Part shown: positions 26,761-37,295 of the stretch, one piece after another
Position numbering within the stretch: position 1 is the first letter of the stretch
How the letters are laid out: the number at the start of each line of letters is the position of its first letter
Assembly: GCF_023101165.1 (NCBI RefSeq)
Contig: NZ_CP078076.1
Location: 1 to 64,000, forward strand
Length of the DNA: 64,000 bases
Direction of reading: 5' to 3'
From: Microbacterium sufflavum
GTDB taxonomy: Bacteria; Actinomycetota; Actinomycetes; Actinomycetales; Microbacteriaceae
Made by a program: the position numbers and the translations under genes
The notes under the pieces: model-generated
What the model was told of the DNA's origin: nothing
The model's input: only the letters and a program-made list of their open reading frames with translations
The model's database searches: none

Positions 26761-28470
26761 ATGAGCACGCACGCACGACCGCTGGCCGACCGCCTGGCCG
26801 CAGCGAGCGATGCCGAGCTCCGGGAGCTGTTCGCCGCCCGCGGCGTACGCCCCGACGCGACGTGGCAGGACTTCTTCGATGCGGCCGAGGCCCTGCTGGA
26901 ACCGTCCTCCCTGAGCCGAGTCCTCCCGGCACTCACCGCTGCGGAGGCCGCGTCCCTCGTGGATGCCGTCGCCGGTGAGCAGCCGGGCGAGGGCCGCGAG
27001 CGACTGGTCGCACTCGCCCTCCTGCGCGCCGACGGGACACCGCAGCCGCCCGTAGACCTGCTGGTCGAAGGCCGCGCGCGGCCGACGCCGATCGACACCA
27101 CTCCCCCCGCGCCGTCCTCCGAGGCCACGTCCGCTCACGCCGCCGAGCGCGCCTTCACCACGGTCGCGCGCCTCGCCGACCTCCTCCTCGTCGCCAGGGA
27201 GCGGCCCTTCGCCCTCCTGCTCGGCGGAGCGGTGAGCGCCGGCGAGAAGCGACAGCTCGCCGAGGCCGGGCTGCCCACCGAGGCCATCGACCTGCTCTCC
27301 GGACTCGCCGTCCGTGCCCGGCTGGCGGCACCGGTCGACCGTCGGCTGCGGACGACCGCGCTCGCCGAGGAGTGGCTGCGCTCTTCCGTCGCCGCCCGCT
27401 GGACGCTCCTCGCGACCGCCTTCCGCGACTCCCTGCCGCGCGGTCTTCGCCCGGCGACTGCCGGGTGGATCCCGGTGTCGCAGTGGCCGCTCGCGCACCC
27501 CTGGGACGCCGCCTGGACGGAACACGCCGCTGAGCTCACGGAATCGGCCCGGCTGATCGGTCTGATCGCCGACGACGGCACCGAGCCCCCCTGGGCCGCG
27601 CCGCTCCGACGCGGAGAGCCCGCCGACGCCCGCACCCTCGTCGCACAGCTCCCGGCGGAGGTCGACCGCATCTTCCTCCAGAACGACCTCACGGCCATCG
27701 CTCCCGGTCCGCTGCAGCCCGCCCTCGACGTGCGACTGCGCACGATCGCCGTCCGGGAGTCCGCTGCACAGGCCTCCTCCTACCGGTTCACCGCCGAGTC
27801 GGTGGCCCACGCCTTCGCCACCGGGGAGAGCGAACACTCCATCCTCGACTTCCTCGGCGCGATCTCCCTCACCGGAATACCCCAGCCGCTGGGCTACCTG
27901 GTGGCGCAGACCGCCCAACGGCACGGCCTCATCCGGGTGTCCGTCGACGGCGAGACGGGGCGCACCCGGATCGAGAGCAGCGACCCGCACGTGTTGGAAG
28001 CCCTCGCGGTCGATCAGGCGCTCCGACCGCTCGCGCTCACAGCCCACGTGGGCTCGCTCACCACGCGAGTGGCCCAGGACACCGTGTACTGGGCGCTGAC
28101 GGACGCCCGCTACCCCGCGAGCCTCGTCGACGAGGACGGAGCGATCGTCGTGCGCGACCGCCACCCCGCCGCTCCCCCGGCCGACAGACACGACCCCGCT
28201 GACGACTACGACACGCTGATCGCCCGGCTGCGCGATCGCCAGGGTCCGGACGCCGATGCCGCCTGGCTCGACCGGGAGCTCGAAGCCGCGGTGCGAGCCA
28301 AGGCCGTCCTGCGTGTGACGGTCGGCATGCCGGACGGATCCACGCGGGACCTGCTTCTGGAGGCCACGGGTATCGGCGGCGGACGGCTGCGCGGCCGCGA
28401 CAGGGCCGCCGACGTCGAACGCACGCTCCCAGTGTCGAGCATCCGCGCGGCGACCGTCGTGGCCCCGTGA
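26761..28470 (+). CDS. Helicase-associated protein (XPB/Ssl2-like accessory, Helicase_C_3 type)
   Basis: 569 residues without a P-loop or other NTPase motif. The middle and C-terminal parts resemble the XPB/Ssl2-like domain found beside XPB helicases in actinobacteria (compare the neighbour of XPB in Mycobacterium tuberculosis). Recognisable stretches are DRIFLQNDLTAIAPGPLQP (near 301) and HVLEALAVDQALRPLALTAH. The function is unknown; the constant pairing with XPB suggests a partner or regulator. The gene ends 37 bases before the XPB gene, which has its own -10 element. Confidence 0.85.
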   Translation: MSTHARPLADRLAAASDAELRELFAARGVRPDATWQDFFDAAEALLEPSSLSRVLPALTAAEAASLVDAVAGEQPGEGRERLVALALLRADGTPQPPVDLLVEGRARPTPIDTTPPAPSSEATSAHAAERAFTTVARLADLLLVARERPFALLLGGAVSAGEKRQLAEAGLPTEAIDLLSGLAVRARLAAPVDRRLRTTALAEEWLRSSVAARWTLLATAFRDSLPRGLRPATAGWIPVSQWPLAHPWDAAWTEHAAELTESARLIGLIADDGTEPPWAAPLRRGEPADARTLVAQLPAEVDRIFLQNDLTAIAPGPLQPALDVRLRTIAVRESAAQASSYRFTAESVAHAFATGESEHSILDFLGAISLTGIPQPLGYLVAQTAQRHGLIRVSVDGETGRTRIESSDPHVLEALAVDQALRPLALTAHVGSLTTRVAQDTVYWALTDARYPASLVDEDGAIVVRDRHPAAPPADRHDPADDYDTLIARLRDRQGPDADAAWLDRELEAAVRAKAVLRVTVGMPDGSTRDLLLEATGIGGGRLRGRDRAADVERTLPVSSIRAATVVAP

Positions 28471-28507
28471 GGCCCTGCCCTCCGGACGGCCGGTAGACTG
28501 GTCAGCT

Positions 28508-30154
28508 ATGTCTGATGGCCCCCTGATCGTCCAGAGCGACCGCACCGTGCTGCTCGAGGTCGCCCACGCCGATGCCGAGAGCGCCCGACACGAGCTCGCG
28601 ATCTTCGCCGAGCTGGAACGCGCGCCGGAGCACATCCACACGTACCGCATCACCCGCCTGGGACTGTGGAACGCGCGAGCCGCCGGGCACACGGCAGAAG
28701 ACATGCTGGAGACGCTCGACCGCTGGTCGCGTTTCCCGGTGCCCCCGTCGGTCGCCGTCGACCTGCGCGAGACCGTCAACCGCTACGGGCGGCTCGTCAT
28801 CGAGCGCGACGACGAGGGCGTGCTGATCCTGCGGTCGACCGATCCCGCGGTGCTGGCGCAGGTCGCGAACAACAAGCGCATCCAGCCGCTGCTGATCGGC
28901 CACCCGACTCCCGAGACCTTCGTGGTCGACGCGTGGGCCCGCGGACAGATCAAGCAGGAGCTGCTGAAGATCGGCTGGCCCGCGGAGGACCTCGCGGGCT
29001 ACACGCCCGGCACTCCGCACGAGATCGAGCTCGCCGAGGACGGCTGGCACATCCGCCCGTACCAGCAGGACGCGGTCGACGCCTTCGCGAAGGACGGCTC
29101 CGGCGTCGTGGTCCTCCCCTGCGGCGCGGGCAAGACGATCGTCGGGGCCGGAGCCATGGCCGCGACGAAGACCACGACGCTGATCCTCGTGACCAACACG
29201 GTCTCGGCGCGACAGTGGCGCGACGAGCTGCTCAAGCGCACCAGCCTCACACCGGAGGAGATCGGCGAGTACTCGGGGCAGTCGAAGGAGGTCAAGCCGG
29301 TCACCATCGCGACCTACCAGATCCTCACCGCCAAGCGGAAGGGCGAGTACGCGCACCTGGCGCTGCTCGACGCCTTGGACTGGGGCCTCATCGTGTACGA
29401 CGAGGTCCACCTCCTGCCCGCGCCGGTGTTCAAGCTGACCGCCGACCTCCAGGCCCGTCGCCGCATCGGCCTGACCGCGACGCTCGTCCGTGAGGACGGC
29501 CGCGAGGGCGACGTCTTCAGCCTGATCGGGCCGAAGCGCTTCGACGCTCCCTGGAAGCAGATCGAGGCGCAGGGGTTCATCTCCCCGGCCGTCTGCTACG
29601 AGGTGCGCGTGGACCTTCCGCCGAGCGACCGGCTGGAGTACGCCGCGGCGACCGATGACGAACGCTACCGCCTCGCCGCGTCGGCGCCCGCCAAGATCGA
29701 CGCCGTCCGCGAGCTGATCGCGAAGCACGAGGGAGAGCAGATCCTCGTGATCGGCCAATACCTCGATCAGCTCGACTCGCTGTCCGATGCGCTGAACGCA
29801 CCGCAGATCACCGGATCGACGCCGGTCGAGGAGCGCGAGGAACTGTACCGCGCCTTCCGCGAGGGCGACATCTCGCTGCTCGTGGTGTCGAAGGTGGCGA
29901 ACTTCTCCATCGACCTGCCCGAGGCCTCGGTCGCCATCCAGGTGTCCGGCTCGTTCGGCTCCCGACAGGAGGAGGCCCAGCGGCTCGGACGGCTCCTGCG
30001 TCCCAAGCAGTCCGGACACACGGCGAGCTTCTACACGCTCGTCGCTCGGGACACGATCGACCAGGACTATGCGCAGAACCGCCAGCGGTTCCTCGCCGAG
30101 CAGGGCTACAGCTACACGATCATGGACGCGGACGCGATCGCCGCGGCCGCCTAG
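28508..30154 (+). CDS. XPB-type DEAD/DEAH DNA helicase
   Basis: 548 residues of the Ssl2/XPB (ERCC3) family of SF2 3'-5' helicases, which act in repair or transcription-coupled DNA opening. The N-terminal domain (1-175) precedes the core. Walker A is LPCGAGKTIVG (near 201-211), the DEVH box is IVYDEVHLLPAPVF, motif III is GLTATLVREDGREGD and motif VI is EAQRLGRLLRPKQSG (near 490). The RED motif of XPB is present within REDGR. No Bax1-like nuclease is encoded nearby. TAGACT lies eight bases before the ATG. Confidence 0.93.
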   Translation: MSDGPLIVQSDRTVLLEVAHADAESARHELAIFAELERAPEHIHTYRITRLGLWNARAAGHTAEDMLETLDRWSRFPVPPSVAVDLRETVNRYGRLVIERDDEGVLILRSTDPAVLAQVANNKRIQPLLIGHPTPETFVVDAWARGQIKQELLKIGWPAEDLAGYTPGTPHEIELAEDGWHIRPYQQDAVDAFAKDGSGVVVLPCGAGKTIVGAGAMAATKTTTLILVTNTVSARQWRDELLKRTSLTPEEIGEYSGQSKEVKPVTIATYQILTAKRKGEYAHLALLDALDWGLIVYDEVHLLPAPVFKLTADLQARRRIGLTATLVREDGREGDVFSLIGPKRFDAPWKQIEAQGFISPAVCYEVRVDLPPSDRLEYAAATDDERYRLAASAPAKIDAVRELIAKHEGEQILVIGQYLDQLDSLSDALNAPQITGSTPVEEREELYRAFREGDISLLVVSKVANFSIDLPEASVAIQVSGSFGSRQEEAQRLGRLLRPKQSGHTASFYTLVARDTIDQDYAQNRQRFLAEQGYSYTIMDADAIAAAA

Positions 30155-30226
30155 CCTCGACGGTGCGGCTTCCGGCGCTCCGAAGGTAATCAGCAACCGC
30201 ATGGCCGAAGTCACCATAATGGGGAC

Positions 30227-30919
30227 ATGACTGCTGCGCGCATCCTGGTCGTCGACGACGAGCCCAACATCCGCGACCTGCTCTCCACGGGTCTCAGCTT
30301 CGCCGGGTTCCAGGTGAAGACGGTCGCCAACGGCGCCGCCACGATCTCGGCCGTCCTCGAGGAGGAGCCGGACCTCATCATCCTGGACGTCATGCTGCCG
30401 GACATGAACGGCTTCAGCGTGACCAAGCGCCTCCGCGGCGCCGGCTTCACCGCTCCCATCCTGTTCCTCACCGCCAAGGACGGCACGGACGACAAGATCG
30501 AAGGCCTCAACGCCGGCGGCGACGACTATGTCACCAAGCCGTTCAGCCTCGACGAGATCGTCGCCCGCGCCCAGGCCATCCTCCGTCGCACCATGCAGGC
30601 CGACGAGGAGTCGATCATCCGCGCCGGCGAGCTGTCGATGGATCAGGACACCCACGACGTCTACGTCGGCAAGGAGCCGATCGAGCTGAGCCCGACCGAG
30701 TTCAAGCTCCTGCGCTACCTGATGCTCAACCCCAACCGGGTGCTCTCGAAGGCTCAGATCCTCGACCACGTCTGGGAGTACGACTTCAACGGCGATGCCG
30801 GCATCGTCGAGAGCTACATCTCCTACCTGCGTCGGAAGATCGACCCGCACACGGAAGAGTCGCTGATCCAAACGAAGCGCGGCTTCGGCTACATGCTCAA
30901 GGTCGGCAAGACGGTCTGA
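30227..30919 (+). CDS. OmpR-family response regulator
   Basis: 230 residues. The receiver domain (1-120) has the acidic pair in VVDDEPNIRD, the phosphorylation site in IILDVMLPDMNGF (Asp near 53) and the conserved Lys in DYVTKPFSLDE. The winged-helix domain (about 132-228) reads LSPTEFKLLRYLMLNPNR and ends with TKRGFGYML. It pairs with the histidine kinase 55 bases downstream. CATAAT six bases before the ATG suggests a leaderless mRNA. Its targets are unknown. Confidence 0.92.
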   Translation: MTAARILVVDDEPNIRDLLSTGLSFAGFQVKTVANGAATISAVLEEEPDLIILDVMLPDMNGFSVTKRLRGAGFTAPILFLTAKDGTDDKIEGLNAGGDDYVTKPFSLDEIVARAQAILRRTMQADEESIIRAGELSMDQDTHDVYVGKEPIELSPTEFKLLRYLMLNPNRVLSKAQILDHVWEYDFNGDAGIVESYISYLRRKIDPHTEESLIQTKRGFGYMLKVGKTV

Positions 30920-30974
30920 CGACCACGCACGGAACCGCCCTCGACGGCGGGATCGCCACAGCAGGGAGGGCCGC

Positions 30975-32666
30975 ATGGCGCACGAGCCGGATGCGGTGAC
31001 CACGTGGTGGCGGCGGATCAGCCTCCGCGCCAAGGTCACCGGCGTCACGGTCGCCGTGCTCGCGCTCGGTCTGCTGGTGGCCGGGATCGGCACGGTTCCG
31101 CTGCTGCGCAACGCGCTCGTGGAGAACATCAACGCGCAACTTCCTGCCCTCGTCACGAGCGATCTGATCGAGCGCTACTTCGACACCACGACGATCGACG
31201 GCGTCACGACCTACACGCCCCGCGACGAGAAGCCCCGCGACTTCTCCTTCGCGGTGTACGACGCGGAGGGCGCGCTGCGCGCCACGGCCCCCAGCGCGTC
31301 GGGTCGTGCCCCCTTCTTCCCCGCGGAGTACTCGCTCTCGGAGGCACAGGCGAACGAGGACAAGGTGCTCGCGCTCGAGGGGGACAACGGCAGCGTCTAC
31401 CACGGGGCCGTCGCCCTGGTGCAGCAGGAGGGCACGCCGCTCAGCATCCAGATGGTCGCTCTGCCGTTGGCCGAGGCCGATCGCATCATCAGCCAGTACT
31501 TCGGCATCTACATCACGATCGCGCTGATCACGATCTTCGTCGCCGCATTGCTCACGCGCGGCCTGGTGACGCTGACGTTCCGGCGGCTGGGGCAGGTCGA
31601 GCAGACCGCCATGTCGATCGCGGCGGGCGACTTCCGACAGCGCCTCACCGACCTGGAACCGACCACCGAGGTGGGCCGCCTCAATGCCGCGATCAACACG
31701 ATGCTCGACCGCGTCGATCGCTCCCTCGCGCAGCGCGACCGGACCGTGCAGCACATGCGACGCTTCATCGGAGACGCGAGCCACGAGCTGCGCACCCCGC
31801 TCGTGAGTGTCCGCGGCTACGCCGAGCTCTATCGCATGGGCGCGATCACGGGCGAAGAGGACACCGCCAGGGCCATGGAGCGCATCGAGAAGGAAGCGAT
31901 CCGGATGGGGGTGCTGGTGGAAGACCTGCTGGCGCTGGCTCGGCTCGATGAGGAGCGCGAGCCCACCATCGAGCCGCTCGACCTCCGGCCGATCGCGCGC
32001 GACGCGGCGCTCGACGTACGGGCGGCAGCACCCGGCCGGGTGGTCTCGGTGATCGACCGGACGCTGGAGAACGTCCCCACGGCGCCGGTGCGCACGCCGA
32101 TCGTCCCGATCGAGCCCGAGCGCACCGCCCCGCGCGTGCGGCCGCTCGCACCGCTGTCCCGGCTGCGCCGCCGCGCCAAGCAGAACGAGGAACCGCCGGC
32201 CATCGACTTCAGCGAGGTGCAGGACATTCCCGTGCGGACACCGCCGATCGTGCTCGGCGAGGAGAACAAGGTGCGCCAGGTCGTGACCAACCTCTTGGGC
32301 AACGCGCGGCGCTTCTCCCCCGCCGACAGCCCCATCGAGATCGTCGTGGACTCGGATCGCCTGGCGGGAACGGCGAGTATCGCCATCGTCGACCACGGCG
32401 AAGGCGTGCCGCCGCAGATCCGGGAACAGATCTTCGAACGGTTCTGGCGAGCGGACACTTCGCGGGCGAGGGAGACCGGCGGATCCGGGCTGGGCCTGGC
32501 GATCGTGGCCTCCATCCTGAAGGCGCTCAACGGCGATATCGCGGTCTCCGAGAGCCCGGGGGGCGGAGCGACCTTCACGGTCACGCTGCCCCTGGCACCG
32601 GCCCAGGCCACGCCGGCCCACCTGCTCGAAGACACGCAACCGCTCGACCCGCTCGACCTGCCCTGA
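30975..32666 (+). CDS. HAMP-type sensor histidine kinase with an insertion in the ATPase domain
   Basis: 563 residues: TM1 (about 17-45), an outside sensor part (about 46-172), TM2 (about 175-199), HAMP, HisKA with the phospho-accepting His in GDASHELRTPLVSVRGY (near 270), then the HATPase domain. The N box is TNLLGNARRFSP, G1 is DHGEGVPPQIREQIF and G2 is GGSGLGLAIVASIL. Between the first strand of the ATPase domain and the N box lies an insert of about 65 residues (361-424), rich in Pro and Arg and probably disordered. AGGGAGGG before the ATG marks the start. It is the partner of the response regulator upstream. Confidence 0.92.
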   Translation: MAHEPDAVTTWWRRISLRAKVTGVTVAVLALGLLVAGIGTVPLLRNALVENINAQLPALVTSDLIERYFDTTTIDGVTTYTPRDEKPRDFSFAVYDAEGALRATAPSASGRAPFFPAEYSLSEAQANEDKVLALEGDNGSVYHGAVALVQQEGTPLSIQMVALPLAEADRIISQYFGIYITIALITIFVAALLTRGLVTLTFRRLGQVEQTAMSIAAGDFRQRLTDLEPTTEVGRLNAAINTMLDRVDRSLAQRDRTVQHMRRFIGDASHELRTPLVSVRGYAELYRMGAITGEEDTARAMERIEKEAIRMGVLVEDLLALARLDEEREPTIEPLDLRPIARDAALDVRAAAPGRVVSVIDRTLENVPTAPVRTPIVPIEPERTAPRVRPLAPLSRLRRRAKQNEEPPAIDFSEVQDIPVRTPPIVLGEENKVRQVVTNLLGNARRFSPADSPIEIVVDSDRLAGTASIAIVDHGEGVPPQIREQIFERFWRADTSRARETGGSGLGLAIVASILKALNGDIAVSESPGGGATFTVTLPLAPAQATPAHLLEDTQPLDPLDLP

Positions 32667-32805
32667 CTGCGACGCGTGGCGCTGGCTCTGCACGGAGTCG
32701 TGAGCGGACGAGGTGTCCCCAGGACGCAGGGGTGACCCGCCTCCCGTCCGCTCCATCGACGTGGCCTCACCTACCGTCGGAAGCTCCGAGATGAAGGAGT
32801 TCCTC

Positions 32806-33093
32806 ATGACCGTATTCACCGTCGACACCGATGCCATGCACGCCGCGCACGCCTCCACCCGCGCGACCATCGAGCGTCTCCGTGCCGAGTCATCGACGCT
32901 CATGGCGCAGCTCAGGCAGTTGCAGTCGTCGTGGGTGGGAACCGCGTCCAATGCGTTCCAGGGGTGTGCCGAGCAGTGGCAGGGCGCGCAGCTCCACGTC
33001 GAGCAGGTGCTCGACGGTATCGGCACATCGCTCGGCTCCGTCGCGACGCAGTACGCCGACGCCGACCAGTACTCGGCGAGCATGTTCCGCTGA
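32806..33093 (+). CDS. WXG100-family small secreted protein (ESAT-6-like)
   Basis: 95 residues, all helical, with the helix-turn-helix motif WVG (SSWVGTASNAF, near 39-49), the mark of type VII secretion substrates. The usual C-terminal secretion signal YxxxD/E can be read as YADAD (near 84-88). AAGGAG seven bases before the ATG at 32806 defines the start. No EccC ATPase, partner WXG100 gene or other ESX component lies in the window, so the secretion machine must be encoded elsewhere. A terminator follows. Confidence 0.9.
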   Translation: MTVFTVDTDAMHAAHASTRATIERLRAESSTLMAQLRQLQSSWVGTASNAFQGCAEQWQGAQLHVEQVLDGIGTSLGSVATQYADADQYSASMFR

Positions 33094-33120
33094 GCGTCGG
33101 CTTCACTTCCCGCGAACACC

Positions 33121-33152
33121 AGAAAGCCCCCGGCCGGAGCCGGGGGCTTTCT
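33121..33152. terminator. Bidirectional terminator between the WXG100 gene and groEL
   Basis: A perfect 14-bp stem (33121-33134 with 33139-33152) with loop CGGA, AGAAAG on one flank and CTTTCT on the other. It serves two converging genes. Confidence 0.85.
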
Positions 33153-33167
33153 GTGGATGCAGCGGGA

Positions 33168-34823
<1,656 letters not shown>

Positions 34824-34850
34824 TTAGCACTCAGAGTGAGAGAGTGCTAA
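34824..34850 (-). promoter_or_regulatory. CIRCE element (HrcA operator) of groEL
   Basis: TTAGCACTC, nine bases, GAGTGCTAA: a perfect match to the CIRCE consensus on both arms. It lies 37 bases upstream of the groEL start codon. HrcA bound here would repress groEL until heat shock. Confidence 0.95.
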
Positions 34851-34857
34851 CGCCATT

Positions 34858-34884
34858 CTGGCACTCGACACCATCGAGTGCAAG
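34858..34884 (-). promoter_or_regulatory. Second, degenerate CIRCE element
   Basis: CTGGCACTC, nine bases, GAGTGCAAG: 14 of 18 consensus positions and the exact CIRCE spacing. It starts 34 bases after the first element, so two HrcA dimers could bind about three helical turns apart. Confidence 0.65.
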
Positions 34885-34910
34885 CCGCGTCGCCCGCCTG
34901 TGGAGGGGGG

Positions 34911-35489
34911 TCAGGGAGCGGGAGTCTCCTCGGACTGCTCCGGCGCCGACGCTGAGCGATCGAGGCCGATCACGACGGTGAGCTGCTTGCCGCCCGTCTC
35001 GTTCAGATCGGCGTAGAAGTCGTCCTGCTTCACCGCAGCGCCGCCGATCACCCCGGCGAGACCCACGGCCGCCTGCTCGTCCGCGTCGTCGACGTAGTAG
35101 ATGGTCGTCGTGGCGAAGTCGTCGCTCGCGCTGTCCGTGGCGAACACGATTCCCGCCGGCCAGCCGGCATTGATGAGAGTGTCACGCATCTGGTCGTCGA
35201 GGCCGGAATCAGGGGTCGCGTTGAGGATCATGACCGAGTAGCTCGGGTCGATCACACCCGTCTCCTCCGGTGTCGGCACCGCGCTGGGGCCTGCCTCGGG
35301 GAACAGCTCGATGCGCCCCATGACGACCAGCGAACCGAAGATCCCGGCGATGATCAGGACGAGCGCAGCCACGAAGGACCACAGCAGGACCACCCAGCCG
35401 TTCATGCCCGGAGCCTCCGCGCGGTGGGCCCCGACGCGTCCGGAGGCGCGGGGAACGTCATCGAATCGGTCACGGGAGGGCTTGGACAC
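34911..35489 (-). CDS. LytR C-terminal domain membrane protein
   Basis: 192 residues. A charged N-terminus (1-30), one membrane helix (GWVVLLWSFVAALVLIIAGI, about 31-50) and an outside LytR_C domain (about 80-180, SYSVMILNATPDSGLDDQMR and ATTTIYYVDD). LytR_C domains occur at the end of LCP wall-polymer ligases and alone in actinobacteria; the role of the free form is unclear. The tail is Glu/Ser/Pro-rich. TAGCAT six bases before the GTG at 35489 supports this start and a leaderless mRNA. Confidence 0.88.
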   Translation of the reverse strand: MSKPSRDRFDDVPRASGRVGAHRAEAPGMNGWVVLLWSFVAALVLIIAGIFGSLVVMGRIELFPEAGPSAVPTPEETGVIDPSYSVMILNATPDSGLDDQMRDTLINAGWPAGIVFATDSASDDFATTTIYYVDDADEQAAVGLAGVIGGAAVKQDDFYADLNETGGKQLTVVIGLDRSASAPEQSEETPAP

Positions 35490-35558
35490 CCCTCGATGCT
35501 AGCGGCACGACGCTGGCAATCCGCGACGGAGGCCAGCGAGCGGAGCGAAGCGGGTCCG

Positions 35559-35816
35559 TCAGCCGACGAAGCCGGGCATGCGCGCCGCCCGTCGGGTGCC
35601 CCGGGTGTCGCGGAGCCGTCGCAGCCGCCGCACCAGGACCGGGTCGAACGCCAGGGCCGCCTCGGAGTCGATGAGTCGTCCGAGCAGCTGGTAGTAGCGC
35701 GCCGCGCTCATGCCGAGGGTGCTGCGGATGACCTCTTCCTTCATGCCGCCATGCCGCGGCCAGGCGGCTTCGAGGGCGAGGATCGCGCGGTCGCGTTCCG
35801 TGAGGTCTCCGAGCAT
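35559..35816 (-). CDS. DUF3263 protein, small helix-turn-helix type
   Basis: 85 residues. LTERDRAILALEAAWPRHGG begins the DUF3263 domain and is followed by GMKEEVIRSTLGMSAARYYQ, which looks like a sigma-region-4-like helix-turn-helix. The C-terminus is Arg-rich. DUF3263 proteins precede LytR_C genes in many actinobacteria, as here. TAACCT six bases before the ATG fits a leaderless mRNA. The function is unknown; DNA binding is likely. Confidence 0.88.
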   Translation of the reverse strand: MLGDLTERDRAILALEAAWPRHGGMKEEVIRSTLGMSAARYYQLLGRLIDSEAALAFDPVLVRRLRRLRDTRGTRRAARMPGFVG

Positions 35817-35825
35817 GGCTCCAGG

Positions 35826-36818
35826 TTAGGACGCGGTGACGTCATCGCCCGCGCGCCACTCCCACCATCGCCCGAGCGGGTCGGCCGCCGCCCGCACCCT
35901 GCCGTCGAGCGCGACCACGAAGCCGGACCATGTCGTCGCGTCCACGGACGGCCGCCACACGTCGAGCAGTCCGGGTGGGTCGATCGTGATCCATCGCGCC
36001 GGCAGCCCCTGGATCTGCGCGACGAGAGCCTCGCGCGCACGGCGGGGGATGTGGACGAGCACCCCGGGCGTCGTGACGACGGGGGTGGCACCCACGGGCA
36101 CCATCGCCAGGAGCTCCTCGAGCGTCTCGGCCGCGTCGCCGGCGAGCAGCAGCGGTGGATCGGCTGCAGCGATGTCGAGCGCGGCCTCGATGCGGCGCTC
36201 GCGCCCGGACTCCCCCGGCCACACGAGCCCGCGCAGCCACCGCCGGTCTCCGTCGTCCGCGGCATCGAGCGGTGCGAGATCGATGCCGCCCCGCCACACG
36301 ACCTCAGGCAGGCGAACACTCGGCATCGTCCCCGTCACCCGACTCTGCAGCACGACCGGGGAGGGACCGTCGTGCGGGTCGACGGCGAGCCGTTCGGAGC
36401 CCTCGGCCGTCACGTAGCGATACGAGTACCGGTCGGGGTACAGGCAGAGACCGGCCGATGCACCGAGCTCGAGAAGCGCGATCGGCCCCTCGATCTCGGA
36501 GAGGACCGGGAGCAGCGCCGCCAGCCGCAGCGGCTCGTTCGTCTGTAGGGACCGCGTCGCGCACTCGGCCACGAGCACGTCGGCGTGCGCCAGGACGAAG
36601 GCGCGCCACGCCGCGTAGCCCTCGAGCGGGGCGCCCAACAGCCGGGACACCGCGAACACCAGCGGTGGCTGGCGATGCGTCTCCGGGAGGCGACGCAGCA
36701 CATCGCGCAGCTGCTCGTCATCGCTGACGCCGGCCGCCCACTCCCCGTACAGGGCGCTGCGCCCGGGGGCCTCGTCGTGCGCGAAGCGGGCATAGCGCTC
36801 CCGGATCGGGTCGGTCAT
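35826..36818 (-). CDS. DUF2332 family protein
   Basis: 330 residues. IRERYARFAHDEAPGRSALY (5-24) starts the DUF2332 pattern, and ALLELGASAGLCLYPDRYSY (near 119-138) resembles the SAM-binding loop of methyltransferases, so a SAM-dependent activity is possible. The biological role is unknown. CAGAAT six bases before the ATG at 36818 supports the start and argues against the longer open frame upstream. It is divergent from msrB. Confidence 0.85.
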   Translation of the reverse strand: MTDPIRERYARFAHDEAPGRSALYGEWAAGVSDDEQLRDVLRRLPETHRQPPLVFAVSRLLGAPLEGYAAWRAFVLAHADVLVAECATRSLQTNEPLRLAALLPVLSEIEGPIALLELGASAGLCLYPDRYSYRYVTAEGSERLAVDPHDGPSPVVLQSRVTGTMPSVRLPEVVWRGGIDLAPLDAADDGDRRWLRGLVWPGESGRERRIEAALDIAAADPPLLLAGDAAETLEELLAMVPVGATPVVTTPGVLVHIPRRAREALVAQIQGLPARWITIDPPGLLDVWRPSVDATTWSGFVVALDGRVRAAADPLGRWWEWRAGDDVTAS

Positions 36819-36890
36819 GCGTCCATTCTGACGCGCAGCGCCGAGACACCGCCGCAGCGTGGAGAATGGAGAGGACCCGAGGAGGACGCA

Positions 36891-37295
36891 ATGTCGTACA
36901 GCGTGGACAAGACCGAAGACGAGTGGCGCAAGGAGCTCGGCGAAGAGCAGTACGCGGTGCTGCGCCAGGCCGCGACCGAGCGCGCCTGGACCGGAGAACT
37001 GCTCGACGAGGAGCGCGCCGGCCTGTACACGTGCGGAGCGTGCGGCGCCGAGCTGTTCAAGAGCGGCACCAAGTTCGACTCCGGGTGCGGGTGGCCCAGC
37101 TTCTACGAGTCGATCCGGCCCGACGCCGTGGAGCTCCTGGAGGACGACAGCCTGGGCATGGTGCGCACCGAGGTCCGCTGCGCGACGTGCGGCTCGCACC
37201 TCGGGCACGTGTTCCCCGACGGCTTCGGCACTCCCACGGGCGACCGCTACTGCATGAACTCGATCGCGCTGAACTTCACGCCAGACGAGTCGTGA
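36891..37295 (+). CDS. msrB: Peptide-methionine (R)-S-oxide reductase
   Basis: Reduces the R form of methionine sulfoxide in oxidised proteins. 134 residues. Two zinc-binding CxxC pairs are seen (CGAC near 48 and CATC near 95). The catalytic Cys is in GDRYCMNSIALNF near the end, and the substrate pocket is SGCGWPSFYE. GAGGAGG before the ATG defines the start. It overlaps the nitroreductase gene by four bases (GTGA). Confidence 0.96.
   Translation: MSYSVDKTEDEWRKELGEEQYAVLRQAATERAWTGELLDEERAGLYTCGACGAELFKSGTKFDSGCGWPSFYESIRPDAVELLEDDSLGMVRTEVRCATCGSHLGHVFPDGFGTPTGDRYCMNSIALNFTPDES

Noticed and set aside
28502..31156. An 884-residue open frame opposite XPB and the response regulator
   Set aside because: It spans antisense of three real genes with clear catalytic motifs and has no recognisable domain itself.
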